Assembly (NCBI GenBank): GCA_028716765.1
Contig: JAQUPC010000027.1
Coordinates: 1-19,714 of the forward strand
Length of the DNA stretch: 19,714 nt
Direction of reading: 5' to 3'
From: Alphaproteobacteria bacterium
GTDB lineage: Bacteria > Pseudomonadota > Alphaproteobacteria > UBA9219
In this document: one piece after another, positions 1 through 6,196 of the stretch
How the letters are laid out: each line of letters starts with the position of its first letter
Position numbering within the stretch: position 1 is the first letter of the stretch
Program-made: the position numbers and the translations under genes
The notes under the pieces: generated by a model
The model's input: only the letters and a program-made list of their open reading frames with translations
Database searches by the model: none
Told to the model about the DNA's origin: nothing

Positions 1-1
1 T

Positions 2-709
2 AACGAATACGCGCTGGCGCTGCCTGGAGGTCGATTGCCATCTGATGGCGAAATTACCGCCGAGGCCGTGATGCCGCAAGAGATCGTCGCATTGTTTCAA
101 AAATACGGGTTGAATAACGATAACATCGATTTGCTAGTCGATTTGTTTGCGCCGGAGGCAGCCGGCAATGCTCAAACAAAAATGATTGCCAGCTGTCATT
201 TGTTGCTGGAGAAGCGCGATATCGAAAATCTTCAGGACGGGATGGAGAAATTATGCTCCACCCACGATTATATATTCGAACTTCTTACCGAAGAGGAATA
301 TTCGCTTGAATTGTCAAATCCGCCCGATGCGCCTCCGCCTGATGCGGTGCCGTTGTTGGCGTTTCTGGCCGTCGAGAACAATTTGCTGATAAAATTGAAT
401 GAAGATGGCTTGCAGGAAATATCCCGGCTTCAATCCTTTATTCAAAACGGCAAGGATGACCTTATCTCTTCGCAATTCGATTTTTCCGGAGGCAGGGAGT
501 CCGAGGGAGCTATCGAATGGAGCAACGGAATTCGCGCGGTTTCGTTTCCCTTCCTGCAGGATAATGCTCACATTGAGGAGAGGTTTTTGGGGAGCGCAGA
601 AACAGAGGGGCTGGCCTTGCCGTCTGAGCCGTTATCAGACAGCAGATGGAAAAAAGGGGAAGCTTTCTTTGCAAGAAGGGTGTGGAAGGATTCTTTGCAT
701 TATTGTTAG
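2..709 (+). CDS. Unrecognised acidic protein, 5' end probably cut by the window edge
   Basis: The reading frame is open from base 2 to the TAG at 707-709, so the true start may lie left of the window. Internal candidates are TTG at 35, with GGAGG at 26-30 just upstream, and ATG at 71. The product from TTG 35 is 224 residues, acidic and probably mostly helical, with Leu-rich stretches (for example around VALFQKYGL and NIDLLVDLF) and a short Pro/Asp-rich patch (PPDAPPPDA). No signal peptide, membrane segment or catalytic motif is visible. It ends 48 bases before the anmK start on the same strand and could share its transcript. I do not recognise the family; a species-restricted protein is possible. 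The coding call rests on the long open frame and its position, not on homology. Confidence 0.6.
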   Translation, partial: NEYALALPGGRLPSDGEITAEAVMPQEIVALFQKYGLNNDNIDLLVDLFAPEAAGNAQTKMIASCHLLLEKRDIENLQDGMEKLCSTHDYIFELLTEEEYSLELSNPPDAPPPDAVPLLAFLAVENNLLIKLNEDGLQEISRLQSFIQNGKDDLISSQFDFSGGRESEGAIEWSNGIRAVSFPFLQDNAHIEERFLGSAETEGLALPSEPLSDSRWKKGEAFFARRVWKDSLHYC

Positions 710-757
710 AATGACTTGCGTTCGAGTGAATATGCCGCGTTGAACCGGAAACCGTTT

Positions 758-1888
758 ATGACCCATTTTCTCTACCGCGTTCTTGGCCTTATGTCCGGCA
801 CCTCTCTGGACGGCATTGACGCCGCGCTTATCGAGACGGACGGATATGATTTTGTGCGCCCGTTGGCCTCTCGTTTCTATCCCTATGAAGGTGATTTCAG
901 GGAGCGTGTCAGGGCGTGTTTCGGCAATACGGAAGGTTCCGGCGATTTACGCGTGGCCACGGTCGAGCGCGAACTCACGGGTCTACATGCCTCGGCCGTG
1001 CGCGCGTTTCTGGACGAGCGGGCAATCGACTCGGAAAATATCGATTTTATAGGCTTTCATGGGCAGACTATCGTGCACCGGCCCGGCGATGGGCTGACGA
1101 TTCAGCTTGGCGACGGAGAATATCTGGCCGCGCAGTCCGGCATCCCCGTGATCAACGATTTTCGCTCAGCCGACGTGAAGGCCGGAGGACAGGGTGCGCC
1201 GCTTGTGCCGCTTTATCATCGCGCATTGGCGGCCAATCTTCCCAAGCCCCTTGCCGTAATCAACATCGGCGGTGTCTCGAACATTACATGGATAGGGGGG
1301 GATGAAGATAAGGATATCCTCGCCTACGACATGGGGCCCGGCAACGCCTTGATCGACGACTGGATGTTGCGTCACACGGGCCGCGCTTTCGATCGCAACG
1401 GACAAACGGCGGAGTCGGGAACGGTGGATAAGGAGCGGGTGGAACGCTTTCTGCGGCATTCGTTTTTCCGCATGAAGCCGCCCAAGTCGCTTGACCGCGA
1501 TGCGTTCCGCGACGACGTGCCGTACGGCCTTAGTCCGTCCGACGGCGCGGCTACGCTAACTATGATGACGGTGAAGGCGATTGCTGCGGGGCTAAGCCTC
1601 TTGCCCCGGCCGCCTATGGCAATATACCTCGCAGGCGGAGGGCGTCATAACGTTACGATGAGGCGCTGGATTGAGGAAGGCGCCAAGGTACCCGTTAAAC
1701 TTGTCGATGAACTCGGATGGAATGGCGACTCTCTGGAAGCCGAGGCGTTTGCCTATCTCGCGGTAAGATCAAAGCTTGGCTTGCCAATCACCTTGCCGGG
1801 AACGACAGGCGTCGGGGAGCCAACGTCAGGAGGAGCGTATTATACGCCTGATTCCGCGTCTTCCTTAATTTCCCGCCTTAAATCATAA
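758..1888 (+). CDS. anmK: 1,6-anhydro-N-acetylmuramic acid kinase
   Basis: Cytosolic sugar kinase that uses ATP to open and phosphorylate 1,6-anhydro-MurNAc, giving MurNAc-6-phosphate, so that cell-wall fragments released during growth can be recycled. The 376-residue product has the usual family length. Visible motifs are GLMSGTSLDGID near residues 10-21 (nucleotide binding), GFHGQT at 99-104, NIGGVSNIT near 169-177, DMGPGN near 191-196 with the likely catalytic Asp191, GGGRHN in the second lobe, and a C-terminal DELGWNGDSLEAEAFAYLA block. ATG 758 is chosen because family homology starts there; the frame opens further upstream at TTG 716, but those residues do not look like the family. The ribosome site is weak (CCGGAA). 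It follows an unknown gene by 48 bases and precedes two small exported proteins that need not be related to recycling. Confidence 0.96.
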   Translation: MTHFLYRVLGLMSGTSLDGIDAALIETDGYDFVRPLASRFYPYEGDFRERVRACFGNTEGSGDLRVATVERELTGLHASAVRAFLDERAIDSENIDFIGFHGQTIVHRPGDGLTIQLGDGEYLAAQSGIPVINDFRSADVKAGGQGAPLVPLYHRALAANLPKPLAVINIGGVSNITWIGGDEDKDILAYDMGPGNALIDDWMLRHTGRAFDRNGQTAESGTVDKERVERFLRHSFFRMKPPKSLDRDAFRDDVPYGLSPSDGAATLTMMTVKAIAAGLSLLPRPPMAIYLAGGGRHNVTMRRWIEEGAKVPVKLVDELGWNGDSLEAEAFAYLAVRSKLGLPITLPGTTGVGEPTSGGAYYTPDSASSLISRLKS

Positions 1889-1967
1889 AGATTGAATCTT
1901 TTACCAAGTAATAATAGTTTAATGATTCTAAGGCGCATTTTCCATCCAAATAAATGGAGGCTTGCAT

Positions 1968-2270
1968 ATGTGTATTCGTAGAATCTTTCTCTTCGCCCTT
2001 CTCGGTATCATGTTCCTTCCTTTTGCCGCCACAGCAGAACCAAGTCCCGCGGCGGTATTGCCAGGAACTCTTTGCGGCGCCTACGTAGCGGGTGAGGTCG
2101 GAGGCATGAACGGCATCCAAATTCCCTGCAATGGGGTTCAACTTTCGAGTGGCTGTCCTGCCGGTTATTTAAAGTTGCCCATTACAGGCGGAACAGCTTT
2201 TGAAACTTATACTCTCAATCACAAAAGAGAGACGGTTTACCGCTTTGTGGTGAGTTGCGTGAAACAGTGA
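1968..2270 (+). CDS. Small exported protein with four cysteines
   Basis: A 100-residue product. TGGAGG at 1955-1960 lies 7 bases before ATG 1968, which decides this start over an in-frame TTG at 1962. Residues 1-23 form a clear Sec signal peptide (CIRR, then a hydrophobic core, ending ATA before EPSP). The mature part has four cysteines (36, 54, 63, 97), enough for two disulfides, and many glycines. The stretch IPCNGVQLSSGCPAGY resembles, by eye, the I-x-CNG...CPxGY patterns found in C-terminal modules of some minor pilins and shufflon-type proteins. That likeness is inference. The next gene, 67 bases downstream, also encodes an exported Cys-rich protein, so both may act in the periplasm or on the cell surface. 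Function unknown. Confidence 0.75.
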   Translation: MCIRRIFLFALLGIMFLPFAATAEPSPAAVLPGTLCGAYVAGEVGGMNGIQIPCNGVQLSSGCPAGYLKLPITGGTAFETYTLNHKRETVYRFVVSCVKQ

Positions 2271-2337
2271 ACTTCGATTTTTCCCCCCGGACTTGTTCCT
2301 GCGTGAATCAAGAAGTTTGCAAGGAGTGGTGATCGCC

Positions 2338-2802
2338 ATGCGGTTTCGTCTCGTTATTTTCGCGTCGGGCCTAATATTTTTTGGGCTTTTCGCCGCCGAT
2401 GCGTTGGCTCAGGCCGTGCCTGGCTATTGCGATCCTCGCCACAACGGAGGTGTATCCTGCATCCCCGGATATTGCAATCAGCTGGGTGCGACAACAATGG
2501 ATGCCGACAACGCCAGTTTGATAGCCTGCTTGCGTACCGCCAAGGACGGAGGCGCCAACTGTACGGATTGGGGATGCACCTGGAAAGTGATGGCCACCGA
2601 GAATAAATGTCAGTGCCGTCTCGCGACCGGCGCACGCGGGGAGGATTGCGATTTTGCTGAGGTTTGGCAAATCAAATGCGGAACAGCGGATTGGGTGGAT
2701 GTCCACTGGTGGTGCGCGAAGGGGCAAACGAATCATACCGGCATAACGACGATCTATGATTGTAGTTACACCGCTGCGCCGCCATGCGACGGTTGCCTCT
2801 AA
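2338..2802 (+). CDS. Exported cysteine-rich protein (14 Cys)
   Basis: A 154-residue product. ATG 2338 begins a signal peptide (MRFR, hydrophobic core, ALA before QAV). AAGGAG at 2321-2326 lies 11 bases upstream; in-frame GTG codons at 2326 and 2329 are alternatives. The mature region of about 130 residues holds 14 cysteines (31, 41, 46, 64, 75, 80, 91, 93, 104, 114, 126, 142, 150, 153) and many Trp, so a small disulfide-stabilised fold is likely. PGYC occurs twice (28-31 and 43-46). The pattern C46-x3-GA...NASLIAC64...W82 recalls the repeated C...LI.C...W modules of PilV/shufflon-type minor pilins, though no N-terminal pilin helix or prepilin peptidase site is seen. It probably pairs with the preceding exported gene. 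The specific function is unknown. Confidence 0.75.
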   Translation: MRFRLVIFASGLIFFGLFAADALAQAVPGYCDPRHNGGVSCIPGYCNQLGATTMDADNASLIACLRTAKDGGANCTDWGCTWKVMATENKCQCRLATGARGEDCDFAEVWQIKCGTADWVDVHWWCAKGQTNHTGITTIYDCSYTAAPPCDGCL

Positions 2803-2834
2803 AGCTATTTTTCCTTTAATTGCGTGAAACGGGC

Positions 2835-3503
2835 TTACCCCGCAAGAGCCATTTGGACAGGCCGCTGATGCAGCGCCAGATCGAGGTAATCCTCGACGTG
2901 ATCAAGCACATCATGCAAATGATCGCCGAAAAAGTGGCTGGCTCCGGGGATCACGCGGTAATCGATTTTGATTCCGCGCTGATGCGATAGCTTGGTGACC
3001 AGTTTGGCGACAAACGGCTCCGGCACGATTTCGTCGGCTTCGCCATGAACGATCAGGCCCGAGGAAGGGCAGGGCGCCAGAAAGCTGAAATCCAGCATAT
3101 TGGCGGGCGGCGCGACGGAAATAAAAGATTCCGTCTCCGGACGGCGCATCAGAAGCTGCATGCCGATCCATGCGCCGAACGAAAATCCTGCGACCCATAC
3201 GCTGCGGGCGTTAGGATTGATGGCCTGCAGCCAATCAAGAGCCGCCGCCGCATCGCTCAGTTCGCCTTCGCCGCGGTCATAGGTTCCCTGGCTGCGTCCG
3301 ACGCCACGGAAATTAAATCGAAGCGTGGAAAAATCCCGCTCCACAAAGGCGTTATACAGGCCGAACACGACCTTGTTGTTCATCGTGCCCCCGTGCTGTG
3401 GGTGGGGGTGCAAAACAATGGCAACAGGAGCTGTCGGGGATTTGCCGGGGCTGTAGCGGCCTTCCAGGCGGCCAGCAGGACCGGCAATCAAAACTTCAGG
3501 CAT
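2835..3503 (-). CDS. Alpha/beta hydrolase (COG2945-like)
   Basis: A 222-residue cytosolic serine hydrolase of the short type widespread in Proteobacteria. The order of motifs fits the fold: a His-rich loop LHPHPQHGGTMNNK near residues 31-44 (oxyanion region), FNFRGVGRSQG near 63-73, the nucleophile elbow GFSFGA with its Ser near 107, an acid in the VHGEADEIVP loop near 152-161, and the catalytic His in GASHFFGDH near 187-195. The natural substrate is not known for this family; esters or peptidase-like substrates have been proposed for relatives. It lies convergent to the Cys-rich gene, 32 bases apart, and divergent from the IscR-like gene with a 281-base control region between. The start is ATG (complement of 3501-3503), preceded by a modest TAAGGG. 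Confidence 0.88.
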   Translation of the reverse strand: MPEVLIAGPAGRLEGRYSPGKSPTAPVAIVLHPHPQHGGTMNNKVVFGLYNAFVERDFSTLRFNFRGVGRSQGTYDRGEGELSDAAAALDWLQAINPNARSVWVAGFSFGAWIGMQLLMRRPETESFISVAPPANMLDFSFLAPCPSSGLIVHGEADEIVPEPFVAKLVTKLSHQRGIKIDYRVIPGASHFFGDHLHDVLDHVEDYLDLALHQRPVQMALAG

Positions 3504-3541
3504 TTTTTCAAACCCTTACGACATCGTTTCGATATCGTTGC

Positions 3542-3653
3542 AATTAACCGGATAATCGGTTATGGTTAACAGATATTTAATCATTTCATTTAATGGAATT
3601 ATACTAGCACGGCTCGAGGGTGAAATTTCAAGAAAGAAAAAAATTAACCGGAT
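3542..3653. repeat. 12-bp direct repeat 100 bp apart, first copy in a dyad
   Basis: AATTAACCGGAT occurs exactly at 3542-3553 and 3642-3653, in the AT-rich intergenic region before the IscR-like gene. The first copy is part of an inverted repeat TAACCG-N6-CGGTTA (3545-3562). The second overlaps the -35 hexamer of a candidate promoter (3644-3672). This is the layout expected of an operator pair, but which protein binds is unknown; autoregulation by the downstream Rrf2 protein is one possibility. Confidence 0.45.
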
Positions 3654-3672
3654 TTTAATTTGTGCTTATAAT
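3644..3672 (+). promoter_or_regulatory. Candidate promoter for the IscR-like gene (distal)
   Basis: TTAACC (3644-3649), a 17-base spacer and a perfect TATAAT (3667-3672). The -35 lies inside the second AATTAACCGGAT repeat. It would give a leader of about 105 bases before ATG 3785. Confidence 0.45.
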
Positions 3673-3752
3673 TCAGCCCATTTTATGGTAAATGATAATT
3701 TGCTGTTCACGAATGGCGAATCAAGTTATGGTTTAGCACCAAAGCAATCCTA

Positions 3753-3776
3753 TATAATACAAACATTGGAAGGAGG
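3753..3776 (+). promoter_or_regulatory. Proximal -10 and strong ribosome site of the IscR-like gene
   Basis: TATAAT at 3753-3758 has only a weak -35 partner (TGGTTT near 3729-3734, 18-base spacer). AGGAGG at 3771-3776 sits 8 bases before ATG 3785 and fixes that start. If transcription begins here the leader is short. Confidence 0.45.
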
Positions 3777-3784
3777 GACAAGAC

Positions 3785-4279
3785 ATGCGCATCAGCACTA
3801 AGGGCCGTCATGCGGTTATGGCAATGGTTGATTTGGCCCGCAATGGCCAGAATGGTCCTGTTTCGTTAGCGGAAGTCGCCCAACGACAGGAAATTTCATT
3901 ATCCTACCTTGAGCAGCTGGTGGCGCGCCTGAAAAGCGCAGGGCTTGTCAAGAGCATTCGGGGACCGGGCGGCGGTTACAGGCTTGCCGAACCGTCTGAG
4001 AATATCTCGGCTTATCAAATTGTGCGCGCCGTCGACGATACGTCATCGCGGGTGTACGTTGAGGATCCTTCGAATGTCAGAGACAGGCAGCTGACGGATC
4101 TTTTGTGGCAGTCCATAAGCGACGAGGTGAACGCCTATCTAAAAACGATCACTTTGGAAGACGTGGCAACGTGCACGTTGTGTCAAAGCGACGCCAACAA
4201 GCTGGGCGATCTGACAGATGAGGCTCCGGTCATTCAACTGCCCGATCACACCAGCGAATCGTTAAGCCACGCCGTCTGA
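3785..4279 (+). CDS. iscR: IscR-like Rrf2-family regulator lacking the usual Fe-S ligands
   Basis: A 164-residue winged-helix regulator of the Rrf2 family, closest by eye to IscR, which senses [2Fe-2S] status and controls Fe-S assembly genes. The N-terminal half matches IscR closely: MRISTKGRHAV, SLSYLEQL (including Glu43, the residue that discriminates DNA-site types in E. coli IscR) and RGPGGGYRL at 59-67. The cluster-binding loop differs. E. coli IscR uses Cys92, Cys98, Cys104 and His107; here residues 84-105 contain no Cys or His, and the CLTH motif reads QLTD (102-105). Two cysteines appear later as C130-x2-C133. It may therefore act as a permanent apo-type regulator, bind a cluster differently, or sense something else. 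No isc or suf operon follows; the next gene is an HscB-like protein. The symbol marks family likeness only. Confidence 0.85.
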   Translation: MRISTKGRHAVMAMVDLARNGQNGPVSLAEVAQRQEISLSYLEQLVARLKSAGLVKSIRGPGGGYRLAEPSENISAYQIVRAVDDTSSRVYVEDPSNVRDRQLTDLLWQSISDEVNAYLKTITLEDVATCTLCQSDANKLGDLTDEAPVIQLPDHTSESLSHAV

Positions 4280-4411
4280 GGTCAGGTAAACAGGCCTTGG
4301 CGTTATCCGCCGGGCGTATCTGAACAGAGATTGTCTCGAATCCTGGATTGTCTTGCTGAAATAAGGCTTTGATTCGGCTTCGTGGCCGCGAAAAGCCTCA
4401 CGCGGTTGCAG

Positions 4412-4427
4412 TATAATAAGCTATAAT
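4412..4427 (+). promoter_or_regulatory. Tandem TATAAT boxes upstream of the HscB-like gene
   Basis: Two perfect TATAAT hexamers, at 4412-4417 and 4422-4427, lie 10 bases apart, about 60-75 bases before ATG 4488. No good -35 is seen for either, so the promoter call is tentative. Together with the 208-base gap after the IscR-like gene, it suggests the HscB-like gene has its own transcription start. Confidence 0.35.
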
Positions 4428-4440
4428 CACTTCTTTGCAT

Positions 4441-4464
4441 GAGGGGGGTCTTGCGACCCCCTTC
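4441..4464 (+). terminator. GC-rich hairpin in the leader of the HscB-like gene
   Basis: GAGGGGGGTC (4441-4450), loop TTGC, GACCCCCTTC (4455-4464): a 10-bp stem with one G-T pair. No T-run follows, so it is not a classical intrinsic terminator. It lies 23 bases before ATG 4488 and downstream of the TATAAT boxes, so it would be in the mRNA leader. It may end iscR transcripts weakly or affect translation. Confidence 0.4.
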
Positions 4465-4487
4465 GGACTGATGTGTGAAGGGTGTGT

Positions 4488-5144
4488 ATGAGCAATATTA
4501 TCGAATTTTCCGCGGCGCCGGACGTCCCTCAGGATGGCTTGCATTGCTGGCTTTGCCAGAAACCTATTTCGGTTCGCGCCTTGTTCTGTCATCAATGCGG
4601 CACGATTCAGCCCGTGCGCAAGCTCGACCACTTCTCACGTCTTGGGCTGGATATCCGGATCGACGTCGATGCCGACCTGCTCGAGAGACAATATGCTGCG
4701 TTAAAGCGCGCCCTTGATCCCAATCGATTTGCCATTCGCGGCGCCGGCGAAAAAGGCCATGCATCAAAGCATCTCGAGGCGCTCGAGGAAGCTTATGATA
4801 CTTTGCGCGATCCTCTCCGCCGGGGACGCTATTGGCTGGTGTTGCACGAACAGGAATTGATCGAAACCGGCGGCGCAAACCAGATGATTGCCGAACTTCA
4901 GCAGGAACTTGAATCGGCTATCGAGGCGGATCAATGCGATCGCGTCGCCCGCAAAGCCGGGCAGGCTATGGAACAGGGCATCATGGGGTTGATGCAATCC
5001 CTGCGCAGCAAGAACTGGCGGCAGGCGAACGCCGCGCTTTTGGAGCTGGACAGCCTTGAATCCATTTTGAACGAGGTGCGCGAACGCCGGGGAAGTTTGG
5101 TCATAGCGTGCAATCCGGAAAGCGACATTCAATTGAAAACGTAA
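4488..5144 (+). CDS. hscB: HscB-like J-domain co-chaperone with N-terminal zinc-finger-like module
   Basis: A 218-residue protein with the layout of HscB, the J-type partner that delivers IscU to the Hsp70 HscA in Fe-S cluster assembly. Residues 20-37 carry C20-x2-C23 and C34-x2-C37 (CWLC...CHQC), a likely zinc-binding four-cysteine module like the one in human HSCB but absent from E. coli HscB. The J-domain covers about 48-120: DHFSRLGL, helix II, then DPN at 77-79 where HPD is expected, then EALEEAYDTLRDPLRRGRYW and LHEQEL. The C-terminal helical part (about 130-205) resembles the IscU-binding domain. Loss of His and Asp from HPD should impair Hsp70 stimulation. ATG 4488 follows GAAGGG at 4477-4482; GTG 4482 is an alternative. 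It lies 208 bases after the IscR-like gene; no hscA or iscU is in view. Confidence 0.8.
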   Translation: MSNIIEFSAAPDVPQDGLHCWLCQKPISVRALFCHQCGTIQPVRKLDHFSRLGLDIRIDVDADLLERQYAALKRALDPNRFAIRGAGEKGHASKHLEALEEAYDTLRDPLRRGRYWLVLHEQELIETGGANQMIAELQQELESAIEADQCDRVARKAGQAMEQGIMGLMQSLRSKNWRQANAALLELDSLESILNEVRERRGSLVIACNPESDIQLKT

Positions 5145-5194
5145 CGGCCACTGAATGCGTCGACTTATGATCGGGTAAATGGGTCTTTAATTAA

Positions 5195-5776
5195 TTATTC
5201 AGGCAAATCATCCTGATCTTCGTCGAGGAGATCAGGTTCATCTTTCGCCTCGTGATCCACGAATCTTTGCACGCCTTCACGCCAATCTTCAGGGGTTTGA
5301 AAGTTGCCTGACCAAACGCCGCGGCGCTTCATATGCGCGTCTTCCTCATCGGACTCGTAGAGTCCCCCGGATTCGTCGTCCTCGTTTAAGGCCCAGCCGT
5401 GCCTTACAAGATAATGCGCGACGTCGTGAGGCTCATTGCCGCGCATGCGAAAGCATTGAGCGCTGACTTTACCGTTATCGAGATCGGATTTGACGATGCA
5501 TTTCACGAATTGGCCCTCGACGAAATGTTTCAAGGCCATAGAAGCTTCTTCGCCGCAAGGCCACGCTTTCTTGTCTTGCCAGCATTGTTGATCGCAATCG
5601 AGCGTTGTGATCCCCCACAAAACGATTCTTCTTCCGTTGAGGATCAGCGTTCCCGAGTTCTGAACGATCGGCGATCCGGAAAGTTCGATTTCCTCCTCAG
5701 CGCGCAAGGGCGTGGAAAGGCATGTGCCCGCCAGCACAAGGAAGAGAATAAAAAGGCGCGATAGGGACAGGGTCAT
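5195..5776 (-). CDS. Exported staphylococcal-nuclease-fold protein, probably inactive
   Basis: A 193-residue product with an N-terminal signal peptide (MTLSLSRLF, hydrophobic core, cleavage near residue 26 before EEEIEL), so it acts in the periplasm or outside. Residues 40-130 follow the pattern of alphaproteobacterial SNase-like proteins: RIVLWGI, WPCG at 72-75, a C93/C108 pair, and AHYLVRHGWAL. In active enzymes the first strand reads R-L-x-G-I-D-A-P-E and a later turn has G-R. Here the catalytic Arg is Val52, the calcium-ligand Asp is Thr57, the Glu is Asp60 and the later Arg is Lys103. A nuclease role is therefore doubtful. Five mature cysteines suggest disulfides. The C-terminal 20 residues are very acidic. 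It is convergent with the HscB-like gene, 50 bases apart. Confidence 0.75.
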   Translation of the reverse strand: MTLSLSRLFILFLVLAGTCLSTPLRAEEEIELSGSPIVQNSGTLILNGRRIVLWGITTLDCDQQCWQDKKAWPCGEEASMALKHFVEGQFVKCIVKSDLDNGKVSAQCFRMRGNEPHDVAHYLVRHGWALNEDDESGGLYESDEEDAHMKRRGVWSGNFQTPEDWREGVQRFVDHEAKDEPDLLDEDQDDLPE

Positions 5777-5825
5777 TCCCGCATATCTAGTGCATAAAAT
5801 GCTGTTTCGACAAGCCTAACGAATT

Positions 5826-5849
5826 ATGATGGCAAAAACATGATGGCAA
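5826..5849 (+). repeat. Direct repeat ATGATGGCAA before the RHH gene
   Basis: ATGATGGCAA occurs at 5826-5835 and 5840-5849, start to start 14 bases, just before TATTAT/TTATAC-like -10 sequences (5865-5872). Ribbon-helix-helix proteins often bind short tandem sites, so this could be an autoregulatory operator of the following gene. Chance is not excluded. Confidence 0.25.
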
Positions 5850-5910
5850 TTGGCGGGAATTGGATATTATACCATGCGTCGTGAACCCCGGCTTTTGGGA
5901 CAAGTCCTTC

Positions 5911-6159
5911 ATGGGAAATGATTATTCAGCGTCCGTTTCCGGAAGCCGCATCGTTAAGCGCTCGATACGGATTGCCCGGCACCGCACCAGCGTCTCAATG
6001 GAAGAGGCGTTTTGGCATGAGCTTAAGCGGCTCGCTTCGGCGCGCCGGTGCTCCCTGAATAAATTGATCGAAACCATCGACGCCGAACGATCCGGTAATC
6101 TTTCCAGCGCGTTGCGCCTTTGGGTTTTGCAGGAATTGAAGACGGGACATGAAGGTTGA
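5911..6159 (+). CDS. Ribbon-helix-helix domain protein (RHH_4 type)
   Basis: An 82-residue protein matching the alphaproteobacterial RHH_4 family (PF13467) by its core: KRSIRIARHRTSVSMEEAFW (residues 16-35), then a helix ELKRLASARRCSLNKLIETI and the ending ERSGNLSSALRLWVLQEL. Such proteins are small dimeric DNA-binding or partner proteins; the N-terminal strand SIRIARHRTSVS would pair with its twin to contact DNA. ATG 5911 is taken because it leaves a normal-length family member; the frame also opens at TTG 5860, but that stretch overlaps promoter-like sequence. It is convergent with the DUF1192 gene, 37 bases apart. Targets are unknown. Confidence 0.8.
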   Translation: MGNDYSASVSGSRIVKRSIRIARHRTSVSMEEAFWHELKRLASARRCSLNKLIETIDAERSGNLSSALRLWVLQELKTGHEG

Positions 6160-6196
6160 GAAGCTCTGGCCGGGAACTAGCTTGATGGCCAATGCG

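Noticed and set aside
716..757. Upstream TTG start for anmK
   Set aside because: The extra 14 residues do not match the family, and ATG 758 begins the conserved part.
1887..1902. AAAGATTGAATCTTTT after anmK as a terminator
   Set aside because: The stem is short and A/T-only with almost no loop; too weak to call.
2255..2830. TTGCGTGAAAC repeated at 2255-2265 and 2820-2830, at the ends of the two Cys-rich genes
   Set aside because: Only 11 bases; one copy is coding and the other not; no dyad or flanking similarity. Chance is the simplest reading.
3504..3784. Horizontal transfer suggested by the low-GC stretch before the IscR-like gene
   Set aside because: The stretch is non-coding, holds promoter-like elements, and is flanked by genes of normal composition; AT-richness fits a control region.
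3562..3801. A 79-codon open frame between the hydrolase and the IscR-like gene
   Set aside because: It runs through the AT-rich control region, the promoter and the ribosome site, overlaps the IscR-like start, and its composition looks like translated intergenic DNA.
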